From: an uncultured Gammaproteobacteria bacterium | Lineage (GTDB): Bacteria > Pseudomonadota > Gammaproteobacteria > Pseudomonadales > Pseudohongiellaceae | Length of the DNA: 64,000 nt | NCBI GenBank assembly: GCA_913054495.1 | Contig: CAJXIY010000002.1 | Span: 19,678-83,677, forward strand | Direction of reading: 5' to 3' | Translations under genes and position numbers: made by a program | Notes under the pieces: model-generated | What the model was told of the DNA's origin: nothing | The model's input: the letters and a program-made list of their open reading frames with translations, nothing else | The model's database searches: none | Part shown: positions 54,008 to 64,000 of the stretch, piece by piece | Layout: each line of letters opens with the position of its first letter | How positions within the stretch are numbered: position 1 is the stretch's first letter

Positions 54008-56023
54008 GTGGCTAGTCTGTTTAAACTCCATGCCAATTTCAAACCAGCCGGGGACCAGCCCGAGGCGATTGCGAAACTGATAGAAGGCCTGAGTGACGGT
54101 CTCCAGGCCCAGACGTTAATGGGAGTAACCGGCTCTGGTAAGACATTCACCATCGCCAATGTCATCGAGAGCGTGCAGCGACCCACCCTGGTGATGGCGC
54201 CTAACAAGACCTTGGCGGCCCAGCTCTATGGGGAGTTCAAGGAGTTCTTTCCCCGTAATGCGGTGGAGTATTTTGTTTCCTATTACGATTACTATCAGCC
54301 CGAAGCCTACGTGCCGGCCTCTGATGTCTACATCGAGAAGGATGCGTCCATAAATGACCATATCGAGCAGATGCGTCTATCCGCCACCAAGGCCCTGCTC
54401 GAGCGCAGCGATGTCATCGTGGTGGCCACGGTCTCGGCGATCTACGGCCTGGGCGACCCGAAATCCTATCTGAAGATGGTGGTGCATCTGGATCGGGGCG
54501 GCAAGATTGATCAGCGCCAACTGCTCAGGCGCCTGACGGATCTGCAGTACACCAGGAACGATATGGAGTTGCGGCGGGCCACCTATCGGGTGCGTGGTGA
54601 TGTGATCGATATCTATCCGGCGGAGTCCGAGCGCGACGCCATACGCATCGAGTTATATGACGATGAAATTGAAAGGCTGTCCTATTTCGATCCGCTCACC
54701 GGCGGTGTCATCAAGGAAGTCCCCCGGCTCACCTTATTTCCCAAGTCCCACTATGTGACCTCCAGGGAGACGCTACTGGGCGCGCTGGACGACATCAGAC
54801 TCGAACTGAAACAACGACTGCAGCTGCTGCATCAGGAAAATCGGCTGGTGGAGGCGCAGCGACTGGAGCAGCGGACCAAATTTGACCTGGAGATGATCCA
54901 GGAGCTCGGCTACTGCACCGGCATCGAAAACTACTCTCGCTATTTATCGGGCAGGGCGCCCGGTGAGCCGCCGCCGACCCTGTATGACTATCTGCCGGCC
55001 GATGCGTTGGTGGTGGCAGATGAATCCCACGTTTCTATTCCGCAACTGGGGGCAATGTATAAGGGCGACAGGTCGCGGAAGGAGACCCTGGTGGAATATG
55101 GATTTCGACTGCCGTCTGCGCTCGATAATCGACCACTGCGCTTCCAGGAATGGGAACTGTTGACGCCGCAGATTATTTTTATGTCGGCCACCCCCGGCCG
55201 CTATGAGGAGGAACACGAGGGCCAACAGGTGCGGCAGGTCGTCAGGCCCACCGGTCTGGTGGATCCGGAGCTGGAGGTAAGACCCGCTTCTTCGCAGGTC
55301 GATGATCTGCTGTCGGAAATACGGCGGGTCGCGGCGCAGCAGGAAAGGGTTCTGGTGACGGTGTTGACCAAGCGCATGGCGGAAGATTTAACCGATTATC
55401 TGGCGGAACACGATGTGCGCGTCCGCTACCTGCATTCAGATATTGAAACTGTCGAGCGCTCGGAAATCTTACGGGATTTGCGTCTCGGTCAATTCGATGT
55501 GCTGGTGGGGATCAACCTGTTGCGGGAGGGCTTGGATATTCCAGAGGTTTCCCTGGTGGCAATTCTGGATGCGGACAAGGAGGGCTTCTTGCGCTCGGAA
55601 CGATCCCTGATCCAGACTATCGGTAGGGCAGCCCGCAATCTGAATGGCAAGGCCATACTCTATGGAGATCGCGTAACCGGCTCCATGCAGCGGGCGATCG
55701 ATGAGTCTGCTCGACGCCGTAATGTGCAACTGGAGTTTAACCAACGGCATAATATCACCCCCATCGGCGTGAAGAAGAAAGTGCTGGATATCATGGAGGG
55801 CGCCTACTCAACACCGGGTAGCCGGAGACAGCGCGGCCGAGGAGTCGCCGAAAAATCAGGGGCTTATCTGAAGTTTGACTTTTCCGATCCGGTGACAGCG
55901 AAGAAAGAAATCGACAAATTGGAAACCCAGATGTACGAGCAGGCAAGGAACCTTGCATTCGAGGAAGCTGCGGTCACCCGGGACCAGCTTGCCGACTTGA
56001 GGAATCGCCTGTTAATGCAATGA
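54008..56023 (+). CDS. uvrB: Excinuclease ABC subunit B
   Basis: UvrB is the damage-verifying helicase of nucleotide-excision repair. It has Walker [15 protein letters not shown], the beta-hairpin region [61 protein letters not shown] and helicase motifs V and VI ([22 protein letters not shown]). A C-terminal UVR motif ([27 protein letters not shown]) follows. The GTG at 54008 gives 671 residues (E. coli 673) beginning like the family. An upstream frame start at 53984 is not conserved. Confidence 0.97.
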   Translation: MASLFKLHANFKPAGDQPEAIAKLIEGLSDGLQAQTLMGVTGSGKTFTIANVIESVQRPTLVMAPNKTLAAQLYGEFKEFFPRNAVEYFVSYYDYYQPEAYVPASDVYIEKDASINDHIEQMRLSATKALLERSDVIVVATVSAIYGLGDPKSYLKMVVHLDRGGKIDQRQLLRRLTDLQYTRNDMELRRATYRVRGDVIDIYPAESERDAIRIELYDDEIERLSYFDPLTGGVIKEVPRLTLFPKSHYVTSRETLLGALDDIRLELKQRLQLLHQENRLVEAQRLEQRTKFDLEMIQELGYCTGIENYSRYLSGRAPGEPPPTLYDYLPADALVVADESHVSIPQLGAMYKGDRSRKETLVEYGFRLPSALDNRPLRFQEWELLTPQIIFMSATPGRYEEEHEGQQVRQVVRPTGLVDPELEVRPASSQVDDLLSEIRRVAAQQERVLVTVLTKRMAEDLTDYLAEHDVRVRYLHSDIETVERSEILRDLRLGQFDVLVGINLLREGLDIPEVSLVAILDADKEGFLRSERSLIQTIGRAARNLNGKAILYGDRVTGSMQRAIDESARRRNVQLEFNQRHNITPIGVKKKVLDIMEGAYSTPGSRRQRGRGVAEKSGAYLKFDFSDPVTAKKEIDKLETQMYEQARNLAFEEAAVTRDQLADLRNRLLMQ

Positions 56024-56028
56024 AAATA

Positions 56029-56120
56029 GGGACAGACCACGTTTTTTCGGTTTTTTCCCGATCCGCGATGGAATTGGTTTGGATAGCAGCAGCTTGTGGG
56101 TAAAAACCGTGGTCTGTCCC
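56029..56120. repeat. REP-like inverted repeat after uvrB
   Basis: GGGACAGACCACG (56029-56041) and CGTGGTCTGTCCC (56108-56120) are perfect inverses, each flanked on the inside by a T or A run. The 66-base centre has no clear coding. The arms resemble REP elements mobilised by RAYT transposases, though no such transposase is in the window. Confidence 0.5.
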
Positions 56121-56165
56121 CGTTTTGTTCCGTATAATCGCCAGTCTTTTCTATCGAGTGAATCC

Positions 56166-56242
<77 letters not shown>

Positions 56243-56329
56243 TTCCATAGAAGTGATACAAATCGACTAGTAAGCAACCTCATTGGAATCTGATTTGGAT
56301 CGGGTTTCATGCATCACAACGGAAAACGG

Positions 56330-58261
56330 ATGCCAAAAATCACTTTGCCGGACGGCAGTCAACGGGATTACGACAAGCCTGTTACTGTCGCCGAAATCGC
56401 AGAATCTATCGGTGCGGGGCTGGCCAGAGCCGCGCTCGCCGGTCGCGTGGATGGCGAGTTGGTTGATACGTCCTTCGAGGTGAACACTGACGCCGAAGTC
56501 GCCATCGTCACCGCGCGGGATAGCGATGGGCTCGAAGTGCTGCGGCACTCCTGCGCCCACCTCATGGCGCAGGCGGTACAAAGACTATTTCCCAAGGCCC
56601 AGGTCACTATCGGTCCCGTAGTCGAAGATGGTTTCTTCTACGATTTTGCATTCGAGCGCGCTTTCACGCCGGAAGACTTGCAGGCCATCGAAAAAATGAT
56701 GCAGGCCATCGTCAAGGAAGATCTTGTAGTGCAGCGCTCGATAATGAGTCGCGACGAGGCGGTGGCGATGTTCAAAGACATGGGTGAAGTCTATAAAGTC
56801 GAGATTATCGAAGGTATTCCCGGCGATGAAGACCTGTCTTTTTATCGCCAGGGTGAATTCATCGATCTGTGCCGCGGGCCCCATGTGCCCAGTACCGGGA
56901 AATCCGCGACGTTCAAACTCACTTCCGTAGCTGGTGCCTATTGGCGCGGCGACTCTAACAACGAAATGTTGCAGCGCATTCACGGCACTGCCTGGGGCTC
57001 GAAGAAGGATCTCAAGCTTTACCTGCAGCGTTTGGAAGAAGCGGAAAAACGCGATCACCGCAAGCTGGGCAAGAAACTGGATTTGTTTCACTTCCAGGAG
57101 GAAGCACCCGGCATGGTGTTCTGGCATCCGAAGGGCTGGACCATATACTTGGTGATCGAGAGCTACATGCGACAGGTTCAGAATGCCAGTCACTATCAGG
57201 AGATTCGAACTCCGCAGTTGGTGGATTACTCGCTATGGGAAAAGTCAGGCCACGCCGCGAAGTTCGCCGACGAGATGTTCACGGTAGAATCGGACAATCG
57301 CCTATACGCGATCAAACCCATGAACTGCCCCTGCCACATCCAGGTTTTCAACCAGGGTCTGAAGAGTTACCGAGATCTGCCATTGCGACTCGCAGAATTT
57401 GGCAGCTGTCACCGTTATGAGCCCTCCGGCAGCATGCACGGATTGATGCGCGTGCGTAGTTTCGTACAGGATGATGGCCACATCTTCTGCACGGAGGATC
57501 AGATTCAGTCCGAAGTGGCAGATTTCATGGATTTGCTCTTCGCCGTTTACAGAGATTTCGGCTTCGATGACGTGATTTTGCGGCTGTCCACACGTCCGCA
57601 GAAGCGTGTAGGCTCGGATGCCCTATGGGGTGACGCGGAACAGGCCTTAAAAGACGCCCTCAATGCCACCGGCCTGCCATGGGAACTGGTACCGGGTGAA
57701 GGTGCATTCTATGGGCCCAAGATCGAATATTCTCTCAAAGATTGTATGGGGCGGATCCAGCAATGCGGCACCATTCAGGTTGATTTCTTCACACCAGGGA
57801 GCCTTGGTGCTCATTATATTGCCGAAGACAACAGCAAAAAAGTACCGGTCATGTTACATCGGGCAGTTTTAGGGTCTTTCGAGCGTTTTATTGGCGTACT
57901 TATCGAACATCACGCCGGTGCCATGCCGGCCTGGCTGGCTCCGGAGCAGGCGATAATTCTCAATATTACGGATAAGCAGGCGAAATATTGTACGCAATTA
58001 CAAGAATCCTTGAAAAATAAAGGCTTTAGGGTGTCTGCGGACTTGAGAAATGAGAAGATCGGCTTTAAAATCCGCGAGCACACTTTACAGAAGATCCCCT
58101 ATCTCCTCGTTGTAGGTGATAAAGAGGTTGAATCGAGTACGGTGGCAGTTCGCAAACGCGGAGGTGAAGACCTGGGAACTATGACATTCGAAGACTTTTG
58201 CAATCACTTAAGCCACGATGTTTCCCACTTTGGCCGCGGTGAAATCAGTGCCGAGCAGTAG
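56330..58261 (+). CDS. thrS: Threonyl-tRNA synthetase
   Basis: ThrS charges tRNA-Thr and edits mischarged serine. The product has an N-terminal TGS domain ([18 protein letters not shown]) and the editing domain with [18 protein letters not shown]. The class II core follows, with [47 protein letters not shown] and the anticodon-binding end [17 protein letters not shown]. The ATG at 56330 gives 643 residues (E. coli 642) and matches the family start. An upstream ATG at 56309 adds seven residues. It heads the thrS-infC-rpmI-rplT-pheST-ihfA cluster. Confidence 0.97.
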   Translation: MPKITLPDGSQRDYDKPVTVAEIAESIGAGLARAALAGRVDGELVDTSFEVNTDAEVAIVTARDSDGLEVLRHSCAHLMAQAVQRLFPKAQVTIGPVVEDGFFYDFAFERAFTPEDLQAIEKMMQAIVKEDLVVQRSIMSRDEAVAMFKDMGEVYKVEIIEGIPGDEDLSFYRQGEFIDLCRGPHVPSTGKSATFKLTSVAGAYWRGDSNNEMLQRIHGTAWGSKKDLKLYLQRLEEAEKRDHRKLGKKLDLFHFQEEAPGMVFWHPKGWTIYLVIESYMRQVQNASHYQEIRTPQLVDYSLWEKSGHAAKFADEMFTVESDNRLYAIKPMNCPCHIQVFNQGLKSYRDLPLRLAEFGSCHRYEPSGSMHGLMRVRSFVQDDGHIFCTEDQIQSEVADFMDLLFAVYRDFGFDDVILRLSTRPQKRVGSDALWGDAEQALKDALNATGLPWELVPGEGAFYGPKIEYSLKDCMGRIQQCGTIQVDFFTPGSLGAHYIAEDNSKKVPVMLHRAVLGSFERFIGVLIEHHAGAMPAWLAPEQAIILNITDKQAKYCTQLQESLKNKGFRVSADLRNEKIGFKIREHTLQKIPYLLVVGDKEVESSTVAVRKRGGEDLGTMTFEDFCNHLSHDVSHFGRGEISAEQ

Positions 58262-58311
58262 CATCGGCCTTGGGGGAGTATCGAATTGAGGGTTAAGCTT
58301 TTGCGCATATC

Positions 58312-58842
58312 ATGAGAAGTGGTTCGAAGACTAGAAAGTCCATCATTAACGAGTTTATTGAGGCAGAACAGGTCCGATTGGTGGGTGCCGGCGGCGAACA
58401 AGTCGGCATCGTATCCATCGAAGAAGCCAGAGCAGCGGCAGAGGATGCCAGGCTGGATCTGGTATTAATCGCGCCGGACTCGGATCCAGTGGTCTGCAAG
58501 ATCATGGATCATGGCAAGCACGTATTCGATCTGAAGAAGCAGAAGGCTGCCAGCAAGAAGAAGCAGCGACGAGTTCATGTAAAAGAAATTAAGTTTCGAC
58601 CAGGGACGGAAGAAGGGGATTATCAGGTAAAACTACGCAACCTGATACGTTTCCTGACAGATGGGGACAAGACCAAGGTTTCATTACGATTCCGTGGTCG
58701 TGAGATGGCCCATCAACATCTTGGGGCAGAGCTGATCGAGCGGATTCGCGAGGATTTAGCCGAATATGGCACTGTGGAACAGGAGCCCAAGATGGAAGGC
58801 CGGCAGATAGTCATGGTACTGGCGCCGACCAAGAAGCACTAG
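58312..58842 (+). CDS. infC: Translation initiation factor IF-3
   Basis: IF-3 prevents premature 70S joining and checks start codons. The 176-residue product has [27 protein letters not shown], the linker and C-terminal domain with [27 protein letters not shown] and [27 protein letters not shown]. coli infC starts with AUU. Here the ATG at 58312 directly follows an in-frame ATC (58309), so a rare-start control like that of E. coli cannot be excluded. A strong terminator follows before rpmI. Confidence 0.96.
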   Translation: MRSGSKTRKSIINEFIEAEQVRLVGAGGEQVGIVSIEEARAAAEDARLDLVLIAPDSDPVVCKIMDHGKHVFDLKKQKAASKKKQRRVHVKEIKFRPGTEEGDYQVKLRNLIRFLTDGDKTKVSLRFRGREMAHQHLGAELIERIREDLAEYGTVEQEPKMEGRQIVMVLAPTKKH

Positions 58843-58855
58843 CGAATTAGAGAAG

Positions 58856-58903
58856 GGTCAGTGTCCATTGATCCAGCGGGTTCAATGGACACTGACCTTT
58901 TTT
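58856..58903 (+). terminator. Very strong terminator or inverted-repeat element between infC and rpmI
   Basis: GGTCAGTGTCCATTGA (58856-58871) pairs perfectly over 16 bases with TCAATGGACACTGACC (58882-58897), with a 10-base loop and then six T residues. This is the strongest hairpin in the window. It lies between infC and rpmI, genes that are cotranscribed in E. coli, so it may attenuate or uncouple L35/L20 expression, or be a REP-type insertion. Confidence 0.85.
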
Positions 58904-58966
58904 GCTCGTTGGTTAATTTAATCAAAAGCACGGTAAACGATACTCGTGCAAATGCGGAGTTTGAAA

Positions 58967-59164
58967 ATGGCTGGAAAATTAAAAACCCATAGTGGTGCTG
59001 CGAAGCGGTTCAAGAAGACCGGTTCCGGTTTCAAGCGCAAGAGCGCATACAAGAGTCATATCCTGACGAAGATGACTACCAAGCGTAAGCGACAGCTGCG
59101 AGGTACCAGTCCGGTTAGTCCGGCCGACCTGCCTGCAGTAAAAAGAATGCTGCGTGAAAATTAA
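58967..59164 (+). CDS. rpmI: Ribosomal protein L35
   Basis: L35 is a small basic protein of the 50S subunit. The 65-residue product has [41 protein letters not shown], the L35 signature. The ATG at 58967 has GGAG 7 bases upstream. The frame is open to 58946 but the extra residues are not conserved. It forms a unit with rplT, which starts 38 bases downstream. Confidence 0.97.
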   Translation: MAGKLKTHSGAAKRFKKTGSGFKRKSAYKSHILTKMTTKRKRQLRGTSPVSPADLPAVKRMLREN

Positions 59165-59202
59165 GCGGTAGCTACAAATCAGAATCAGTTAGGAGAATTA
59201 CC

Positions 59203-60601
<1,399 letters not shown>

Positions 60602-60646
60602 CACGCTTATTAACAATAATTTATTACAAAACAGTGTCTGGTTCCG

Positions 60647-63034
60647 ATGATTTTTAGCGTAGATTGGTTACATGAATTGGTTGATCCAAAGATGGACAAT
60701 CAATCACTTATGGATGAATTAACTATGGCAGGCTTGGAGGTCGAACGGTCGATTCCGGTCGCCAGGGATTTCTCCGGCATTGTTGTTGGTGAAGTTGATT
60801 CAGTGGAAAAACATCCCGATGCCGACAAACTCAGTCTATGCCTGGTAAACGATGGATCCAACATATATCAGGTAGTCTGTGGCGCTCCGAACGTACGTGC
60901 TGGATTGAAAGCACCTTTTGCCAAGGTCGGCGCAGAAATTATCGGCAGTGCAGATGAAAAACCATTCATAATTAAACCGGTAAAAATACGCGGCATCGAA
61001 TCCAACGGGATGCTTTGTTCGGCGGAAGAACTTGGCCTGGCGGAAAGTTCAGATGGTTTACTCGAACTCTCTGATGACGTAGGGCTTGGCGAAGATCTAC
61101 GCAGCCTGCTAAACCTGAATGACCTCAGTATTGAATTAGACCTGACCCCAAACAGAGGTGACTGTCTGAGCATGATAGGTCTCGCCAGGGAGGTCGGAGT
61201 ACTTACGCGGCAAGAAGTCAAAACTGCAAAGGTGGAAATCGTCGATGCGACGATCGGCGCTGAGTTTCCTATCGAGATCACCGCAAAAGACGGTTGTCCC
61301 CGATACCTTGGGCGAGTCATAAAAAATGTCAACCCGAGCGCCGAGTCACCTGTTTGGATGCGGGAAAAACTTCGTCGTTCCGGCCTTCGAAGCATAGACC
61401 CGATTGTAGATGTGACGAATTATGTATTGATGGAGTTTGGCCAACCCATGCATGCCTTCGATTATTCCACGCTGGAGGGAAAGATCGAAGTCCGCATGGC
61501 CAATGAAAAAGAAAAACTGACTTTACTAGATGGTAAAGAAATTGAACTGACCCCTGATATTCTGGTAATTGCCGATGCCAGGAAAGCCGTCGCCATGGCT
61601 GGCATCATGGGCGGACTCGATACCTCGGTCACCGAGGCGACCAGGGATGTGTTTCTCGAATGCGCATTTTTTGCGCCATTAGCCATCGCGGGCAAGGCGC
61701 GTTCCTATGGCATGCACACCGATGCCTCTCACCGCTACGAGCGCGGTGTAGATTACCAGCTACAACATCGAGCCATGGCGAGGGCGACACAGCTGTTATT
61801 GGAAATAGTTGGCGGCGAGGCGGGCCCGGTCACCGAGGCAATCGGTAATTTGCCTGAGCAACTGAAGATCGAATTACAATTCTCCTCAATTTTAAGTTTG
61901 CTCGGTGTAGAAATTGCGCAGGATGAAGTTATTGATATTCTGAGTCGGCTTGGGTTTGGGATTGCCAGCAGGACAGAGTCAGCACTAGAGGTCGAAGTAC
62001 CCTCATTTCGGTTCGATGTGACTATCGAGGTGGACCTGATCGAAGAACTGGCCCGCATCTACGGCTACAACAAGCTGCCGAAAACTCCGGGATTAGGCAG
62101 TCAGCCGCTGAGGTCCCAAGCCGAAGCCAGTGTCAGCATAGGCCGTATTCGGCAGCTTTTAGTCGGTCTGGGCTATCAAGAGGTGGTCACCTACAGCTTT
62201 ATCGACCCAATATTGTCAGCACTTGTCTGCCCACAGGATGTGGCTATACCACTACAAAACCCCATTTCGGAAGAAATGTCAGTCATGCGAACGAGTATCT
62301 TGCCGGGTTTATTGAGCACGTTGAGTTATAACGAGAATCGCCAGCGAGAGCGTATCCGCCTGTTTGAGAGTGGCCTGGTGTTTTCTCTCGAAGCAGACGA
62401 TATCTGCCAGGTTGCCATGATTGCCGGGCTGATATCGGGGTCTAAATTTCCTGAAAACTGGAGTAATGATAAAGAGTTATGCGATTTTTATGATGTAAAA
62501 GGTGATATTGAAGTTTTGCTCGGACTGGGAGGCAAGATCGATGCCCTGAACTTCACCCCGGCTCAATACGGCTGTTTCCATAGCGGCCAGTGCGCCCGGG
62601 TTGACTACGACGGCGAGCCCATAGGCCATATCGGCGCATTACATCCTGCCATTGCCCGCAAACTCGATCTAAAAACCGCCCCGTTTCTGTTCGAATTGCA
62701 GCTGGATCCAGTGAAATCGGCTATTCTGCCCAGTGTCGAGACGCTGTCTCGCTACCCGGAGGTGAGCAGGGATATCGCCATTGTCATCGCCGATTCGGTG
62801 TCTGCAGATGCCATCCTGGCCTTGATACGGGACCAGGCCGGAGAGTTTCTGACTAACTTACGAATATTTGATGTTTATCAAGGGGATGCGGTCACAAAAG
62901 GCAAAAAAAGTATCGCTTTGGGGTTGACGTGGCAACATCCTTCACGCACTCTTAGTGACGAAGACATTAATACAATAATTAGTAGCTGCGTCAACGCACT
63001 ACATGATAAATTTAATGCAAATTTGCGGAGTTAG
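60647..63034 (+). CDS. pheT: Phenylalanyl-tRNA synthetase beta subunit
   Basis: PheT, the 795-residue partner of PheS, begins with [19 protein letters not shown] and contains a tRNA-binding OB fold ([24 protein letters not shown]). The B3/B4 editing region includes YLGRVIKNV. Further on are the [15 protein letters not shown] and MAGIMGG segments, a class II-like core ([15 protein letters not shown]) and a C-terminal ferredoxin-fold anticodon domain ([18 protein letters not shown], [19 protein letters not shown]). Full length relative to E. coli (795). The gap to pheS is 45 bp. Confidence 0.97.
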   Translation: MIFSVDWLHELVDPKMDNQSLMDELTMAGLEVERSIPVARDFSGIVVGEVDSVEKHPDADKLSLCLVNDGSNIYQVVCGAPNVRAGLKAPFAKVGAEIIGSADEKPFIIKPVKIRGIESNGMLCSAEELGLAESSDGLLELSDDVGLGEDLRSLLNLNDLSIELDLTPNRGDCLSMIGLAREVGVLTRQEVKTAKVEIVDATIGAEFPIEITAKDGCPRYLGRVIKNVNPSAESPVWMREKLRRSGLRSIDPIVDVTNYVLMEFGQPMHAFDYSTLEGKIEVRMANEKEKLTLLDGKEIELTPDILVIADARKAVAMAGIMGGLDTSVTEATRDVFLECAFFAPLAIAGKARSYGMHTDASHRYERGVDYQLQHRAMARATQLLLEIVGGEAGPVTEAIGNLPEQLKIELQFSSILSLLGVEIAQDEVIDILSRLGFGIASRTESALEVEVPSFRFDVTIEVDLIEELARIYGYNKLPKTPGLGSQPLRSQAEASVSIGRIRQLLVGLGYQEVVTYSFIDPILSALVCPQDVAIPLQNPISEEMSVMRTSILPGLLSTLSYNENRQRERIRLFESGLVFSLEADDICQVAMIAGLISGSKFPENWSNDKELCDFYDVKGDIEVLLGLGGKIDALNFTPAQYGCFHSGQCARVDYDGEPIGHIGALHPAIARKLDLKTAPFLFELQLDPVKSAILPSVETLSRYPEVSRDIAIVIADSVSADAILALIRDQAGEFLTNLRIFDVYQGDAVTKGKKSIALGLTWQHPSRTLSDEDINTIISSCVNALHDKFNANLRS

Positions 63035-63048
63035 TTGGGGAATTGACT

Positions 63049-63357
63049 ATGGCGGATGGAGCACTGACCAAGGCCGACATGGCGGAACGGCTGTTCGAAG
63101 AACTCGGATTGAACAAACGCGAAGCCAAGGAAGTAGTTGAGCAGTTCTTTGAAGAAGTCCGCCTGTCCCTGGAACGCAATGAGCAAGTGAAACTGTCTGG
63201 TTATGGCAATTTCGATCTCCGAGACAAGAAACAGAGACCCGGTCGCAATCCGAAAACCGGTGAAGAAATCCCCATTAAGGCTCGAAGAGTCGTCACTTTC
63301 CGACCAGGACAGAAGCTAAAGGCAAGGGTAGAGGGTTATGCTGGAACCGAAGAATAA
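63049..63357 (+). CDS. ihfA: Integration host factor subunit alpha
   Basis: IHF-alpha is the partner of ihfB. The 102-residue product begins [37 protein letters not shown] and has [45 protein letters not shown] with the intercalating proline. ATG at 63049 follows TTGGGGA. A TTG at 63043 is a less likely start. Its last 20 bases overlap the next gene. Confidence 0.97.
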   Translation: MADGALTKADMAERLFEELGLNKREAKEVVEQFFEEVRLSLERNEQVKLSGYGNFDLRDKKQRPGRNPKTGEEIPIKARRVVTFRPGQKLKARVEGYAGTEE

Positions 63358-63691
63358 CGACGAATTACCTCCAATTCCCCCCAAACGCTATTTCACCATC
63401 GGTGAAGTGGGTGAACTCTGCGCCGTGAAGCCCCATGTCTTGCGCTACTGGGAGGCCGAATTTCCCCAGTTAAAGCCAGTCAAACGGCGCGGAAACCGCC
63501 GCTATTACCAGCGCCAGGATGTCATTTTAATCAGACAAATCAAGAGCTTACTCTACGAACAGGGCTACACAATCGGCGGCGCTCGACAAAAAATGAGTGA
63601 CAGCCCGGAAGATCTGACCAAATCCAACGTGAATTCCAGTGAGATCAAGTCACTGGTCAGGGATTTGGAAGAGGTTATCGGGCGTTTGTAG
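63338..63691 (+). CDS. MerR-family regulator
   Basis: This 117-residue protein has an N-terminal MerR-type winged helix ([41 protein letters not shown]) and a short coiled tail, with no sensor cysteines. The same gene follows ihfA in many gammaproteobacteria. Its targets are unknown. It overlaps ihfA by 20 bases, implying coupled translation. A tRNA-Pro gene lies downstream, as in Pseudomonas. Confidence 0.93.
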   Translation: MLEPKNNDELPPIPPKRYFTIGEVGELCAVKPHVLRYWEAEFPQLKPVKRRGNRRYYQRQDVILIRQIKSLLYEQGYTIGGARQKMSDSPEDLTKSNVNSSEIKSLVRDLEEVIGRL

Positions 63692-63767
63692 GGATCTTTG
63701 CTTATAGAAGCAGTACTAATTCTTTATAAAATTTATCTTGATCGGCAATTCACTGAATCTTTCTCTT

Positions 63768-63808
63768 ATCGGGGCGTAGCGCAGTCTGGTAGCGCACTAC
63801 ACTGGGGG
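63768..63808 (+). pseudogene. Truncated tRNA-Pro (5' half) copy
   Basis: These 41 bases are identical to the first part of the intact tRNA-Pro 113 bp downstream, including two bases before the gene, and stop exactly after the anticodon-loop G-run. The following bases (ATCGATGG) do not continue the tRNA, so no anticodon stem, T arm or CCA end is present. It is a fragment and not a functional tRNA. It may be an attachment-site scar of a mobile element using the anticodon loop, or a local duplication. Confidence 0.8.
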
Positions 63809-63882
63809 ATCGATGGTAAAAAGAAGCACTGGCATAATCGTTAAGGCTCATTCCTTGAGTCAAGAATTGAAGCGATCTTCAT

Positions 63883-63959
63883 CGGGGCGTAGCGCAGTCT
63901 GGTAGCGCACTACACTGGGGGTGTAGTGGTCGTCGGTTCAAATCCGGCCGCCCCGACCA
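63883..63959 (+). tRNA. tRNA-Pro(GGG)
   Basis: A full cloverleaf folds: acceptor CGGGGCG/CGCCCCG, anticodon stem CTACA/TGTAG with loop CTGGGGG giving GGG, T arm GTCGG-TTCAAAT-CCGGC, and an encoded CCA. It is the last feature before the window edge, downstream of ihfA and the MerR gene. Confidence 0.95.
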
Positions 63960-64000
63960 ATTAAATCAATGGGTTAAGTGACATTTAGCTTCTTTTGAAT

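Noticed and set aside
63770..63808. First tRNA-Pro copy as a functional tRNA
   Set aside because: It ends at the anticodon loop with no second stem half, T arm or CCA, so it is a fragment.

Overview
The window is an ordinary-looking chromosomal stretch of a gammaproteobacterium, densely packed with housekeeping genes. Gene order resembles Pseudomonas and related lineages in several blocks: pyrC-rnt-grxD, rnf-nth, metG/dcd, fliA/ccm, scpAB-rluB, yciK-mupP-ubiG-mtaD-gyrA-pheA-tyrA/aroA-cmk-rpsA-ihfB, comEA-wbpL-wbpM-uvrB, and thrS-infC-rpmI-rplT-pheST-ihfA-merR-tRNA-Pro. The species cannot be named from sequence alone. A marine or Cellvibrionales-like relative of Pseudomonas is an inference from gene order and protein similarity. 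No phage, plasmid, IS transposase or CRISPR array is visible.

Layout. 1-4.4 kb holds the 3' end of a hydantoinase B gene, grxD, rnt, pyrC and argG. 4.5-9.8 kb is a minus-strand rnf operon (rnfABCDE-nth). 9.9-14.9 kb has a Deg-type periplasmic protease, metG, a rubredoxin and dcd. 14.9-16.5 kb is a long gene-free stretch followed by a lone fliA. 16.6-23.9 kb is a complete cytochrome c maturation operon, ccmABCDEFGHI. 23.9-28.4 kb has a LysE exporter, moaA-moaB, an AT-rich intergenic region with a small membrane-protein gene, xthA and a cyclophilin. 28.5-34.5 kb has yciI, yciB, yciO, trpS, scpA, scpB and rluB. 34.5-38.1 kb is a minus-strand run yciK, mupP, ubiG, mtaD. 38.5-49.9 kb runs gyrA, pheA, a tyrA-aroA fusion, cmk, rpsA, ihfB, lapAB, pyrF and comEA. 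50-53.8 kb has two envelope-glycan genes and a cyclophilin. 53.8-64 kb has uvrB, the translation cluster and three intact tRNA genes.

The strongest oddity is the Rnf complex. rnfG is missing: rnfD overlaps rnfE by GTGA exactly where rnfG normally lies. All four cysteines that hold the intramembrane [2Fe-2S] cluster between RnfA and RnfE are replaced (Ser26 and Ser114 in RnfA, Ser28 and Phe111 in RnfE). The ferredoxin-like clusters of RnfB and RnfC and the flavinylation motif of RnfD are kept. The two lost cofactors are consecutive in the accepted electron path, so this looks like a coherent rewiring and not random decay.

Other items worth attention: a 37-residue membrane-protein gene with its own ribosome site and terminator; a perfect CRP-type palindrome near it; a duplicated 5' half of tRNA-Pro; a prephenate dehydratase without its chorismate mutase domain, abutting gyrA where serC is normally found; an orphan sigma-28 gene; and several long inverted repeats that may be REP- or MITE-like.
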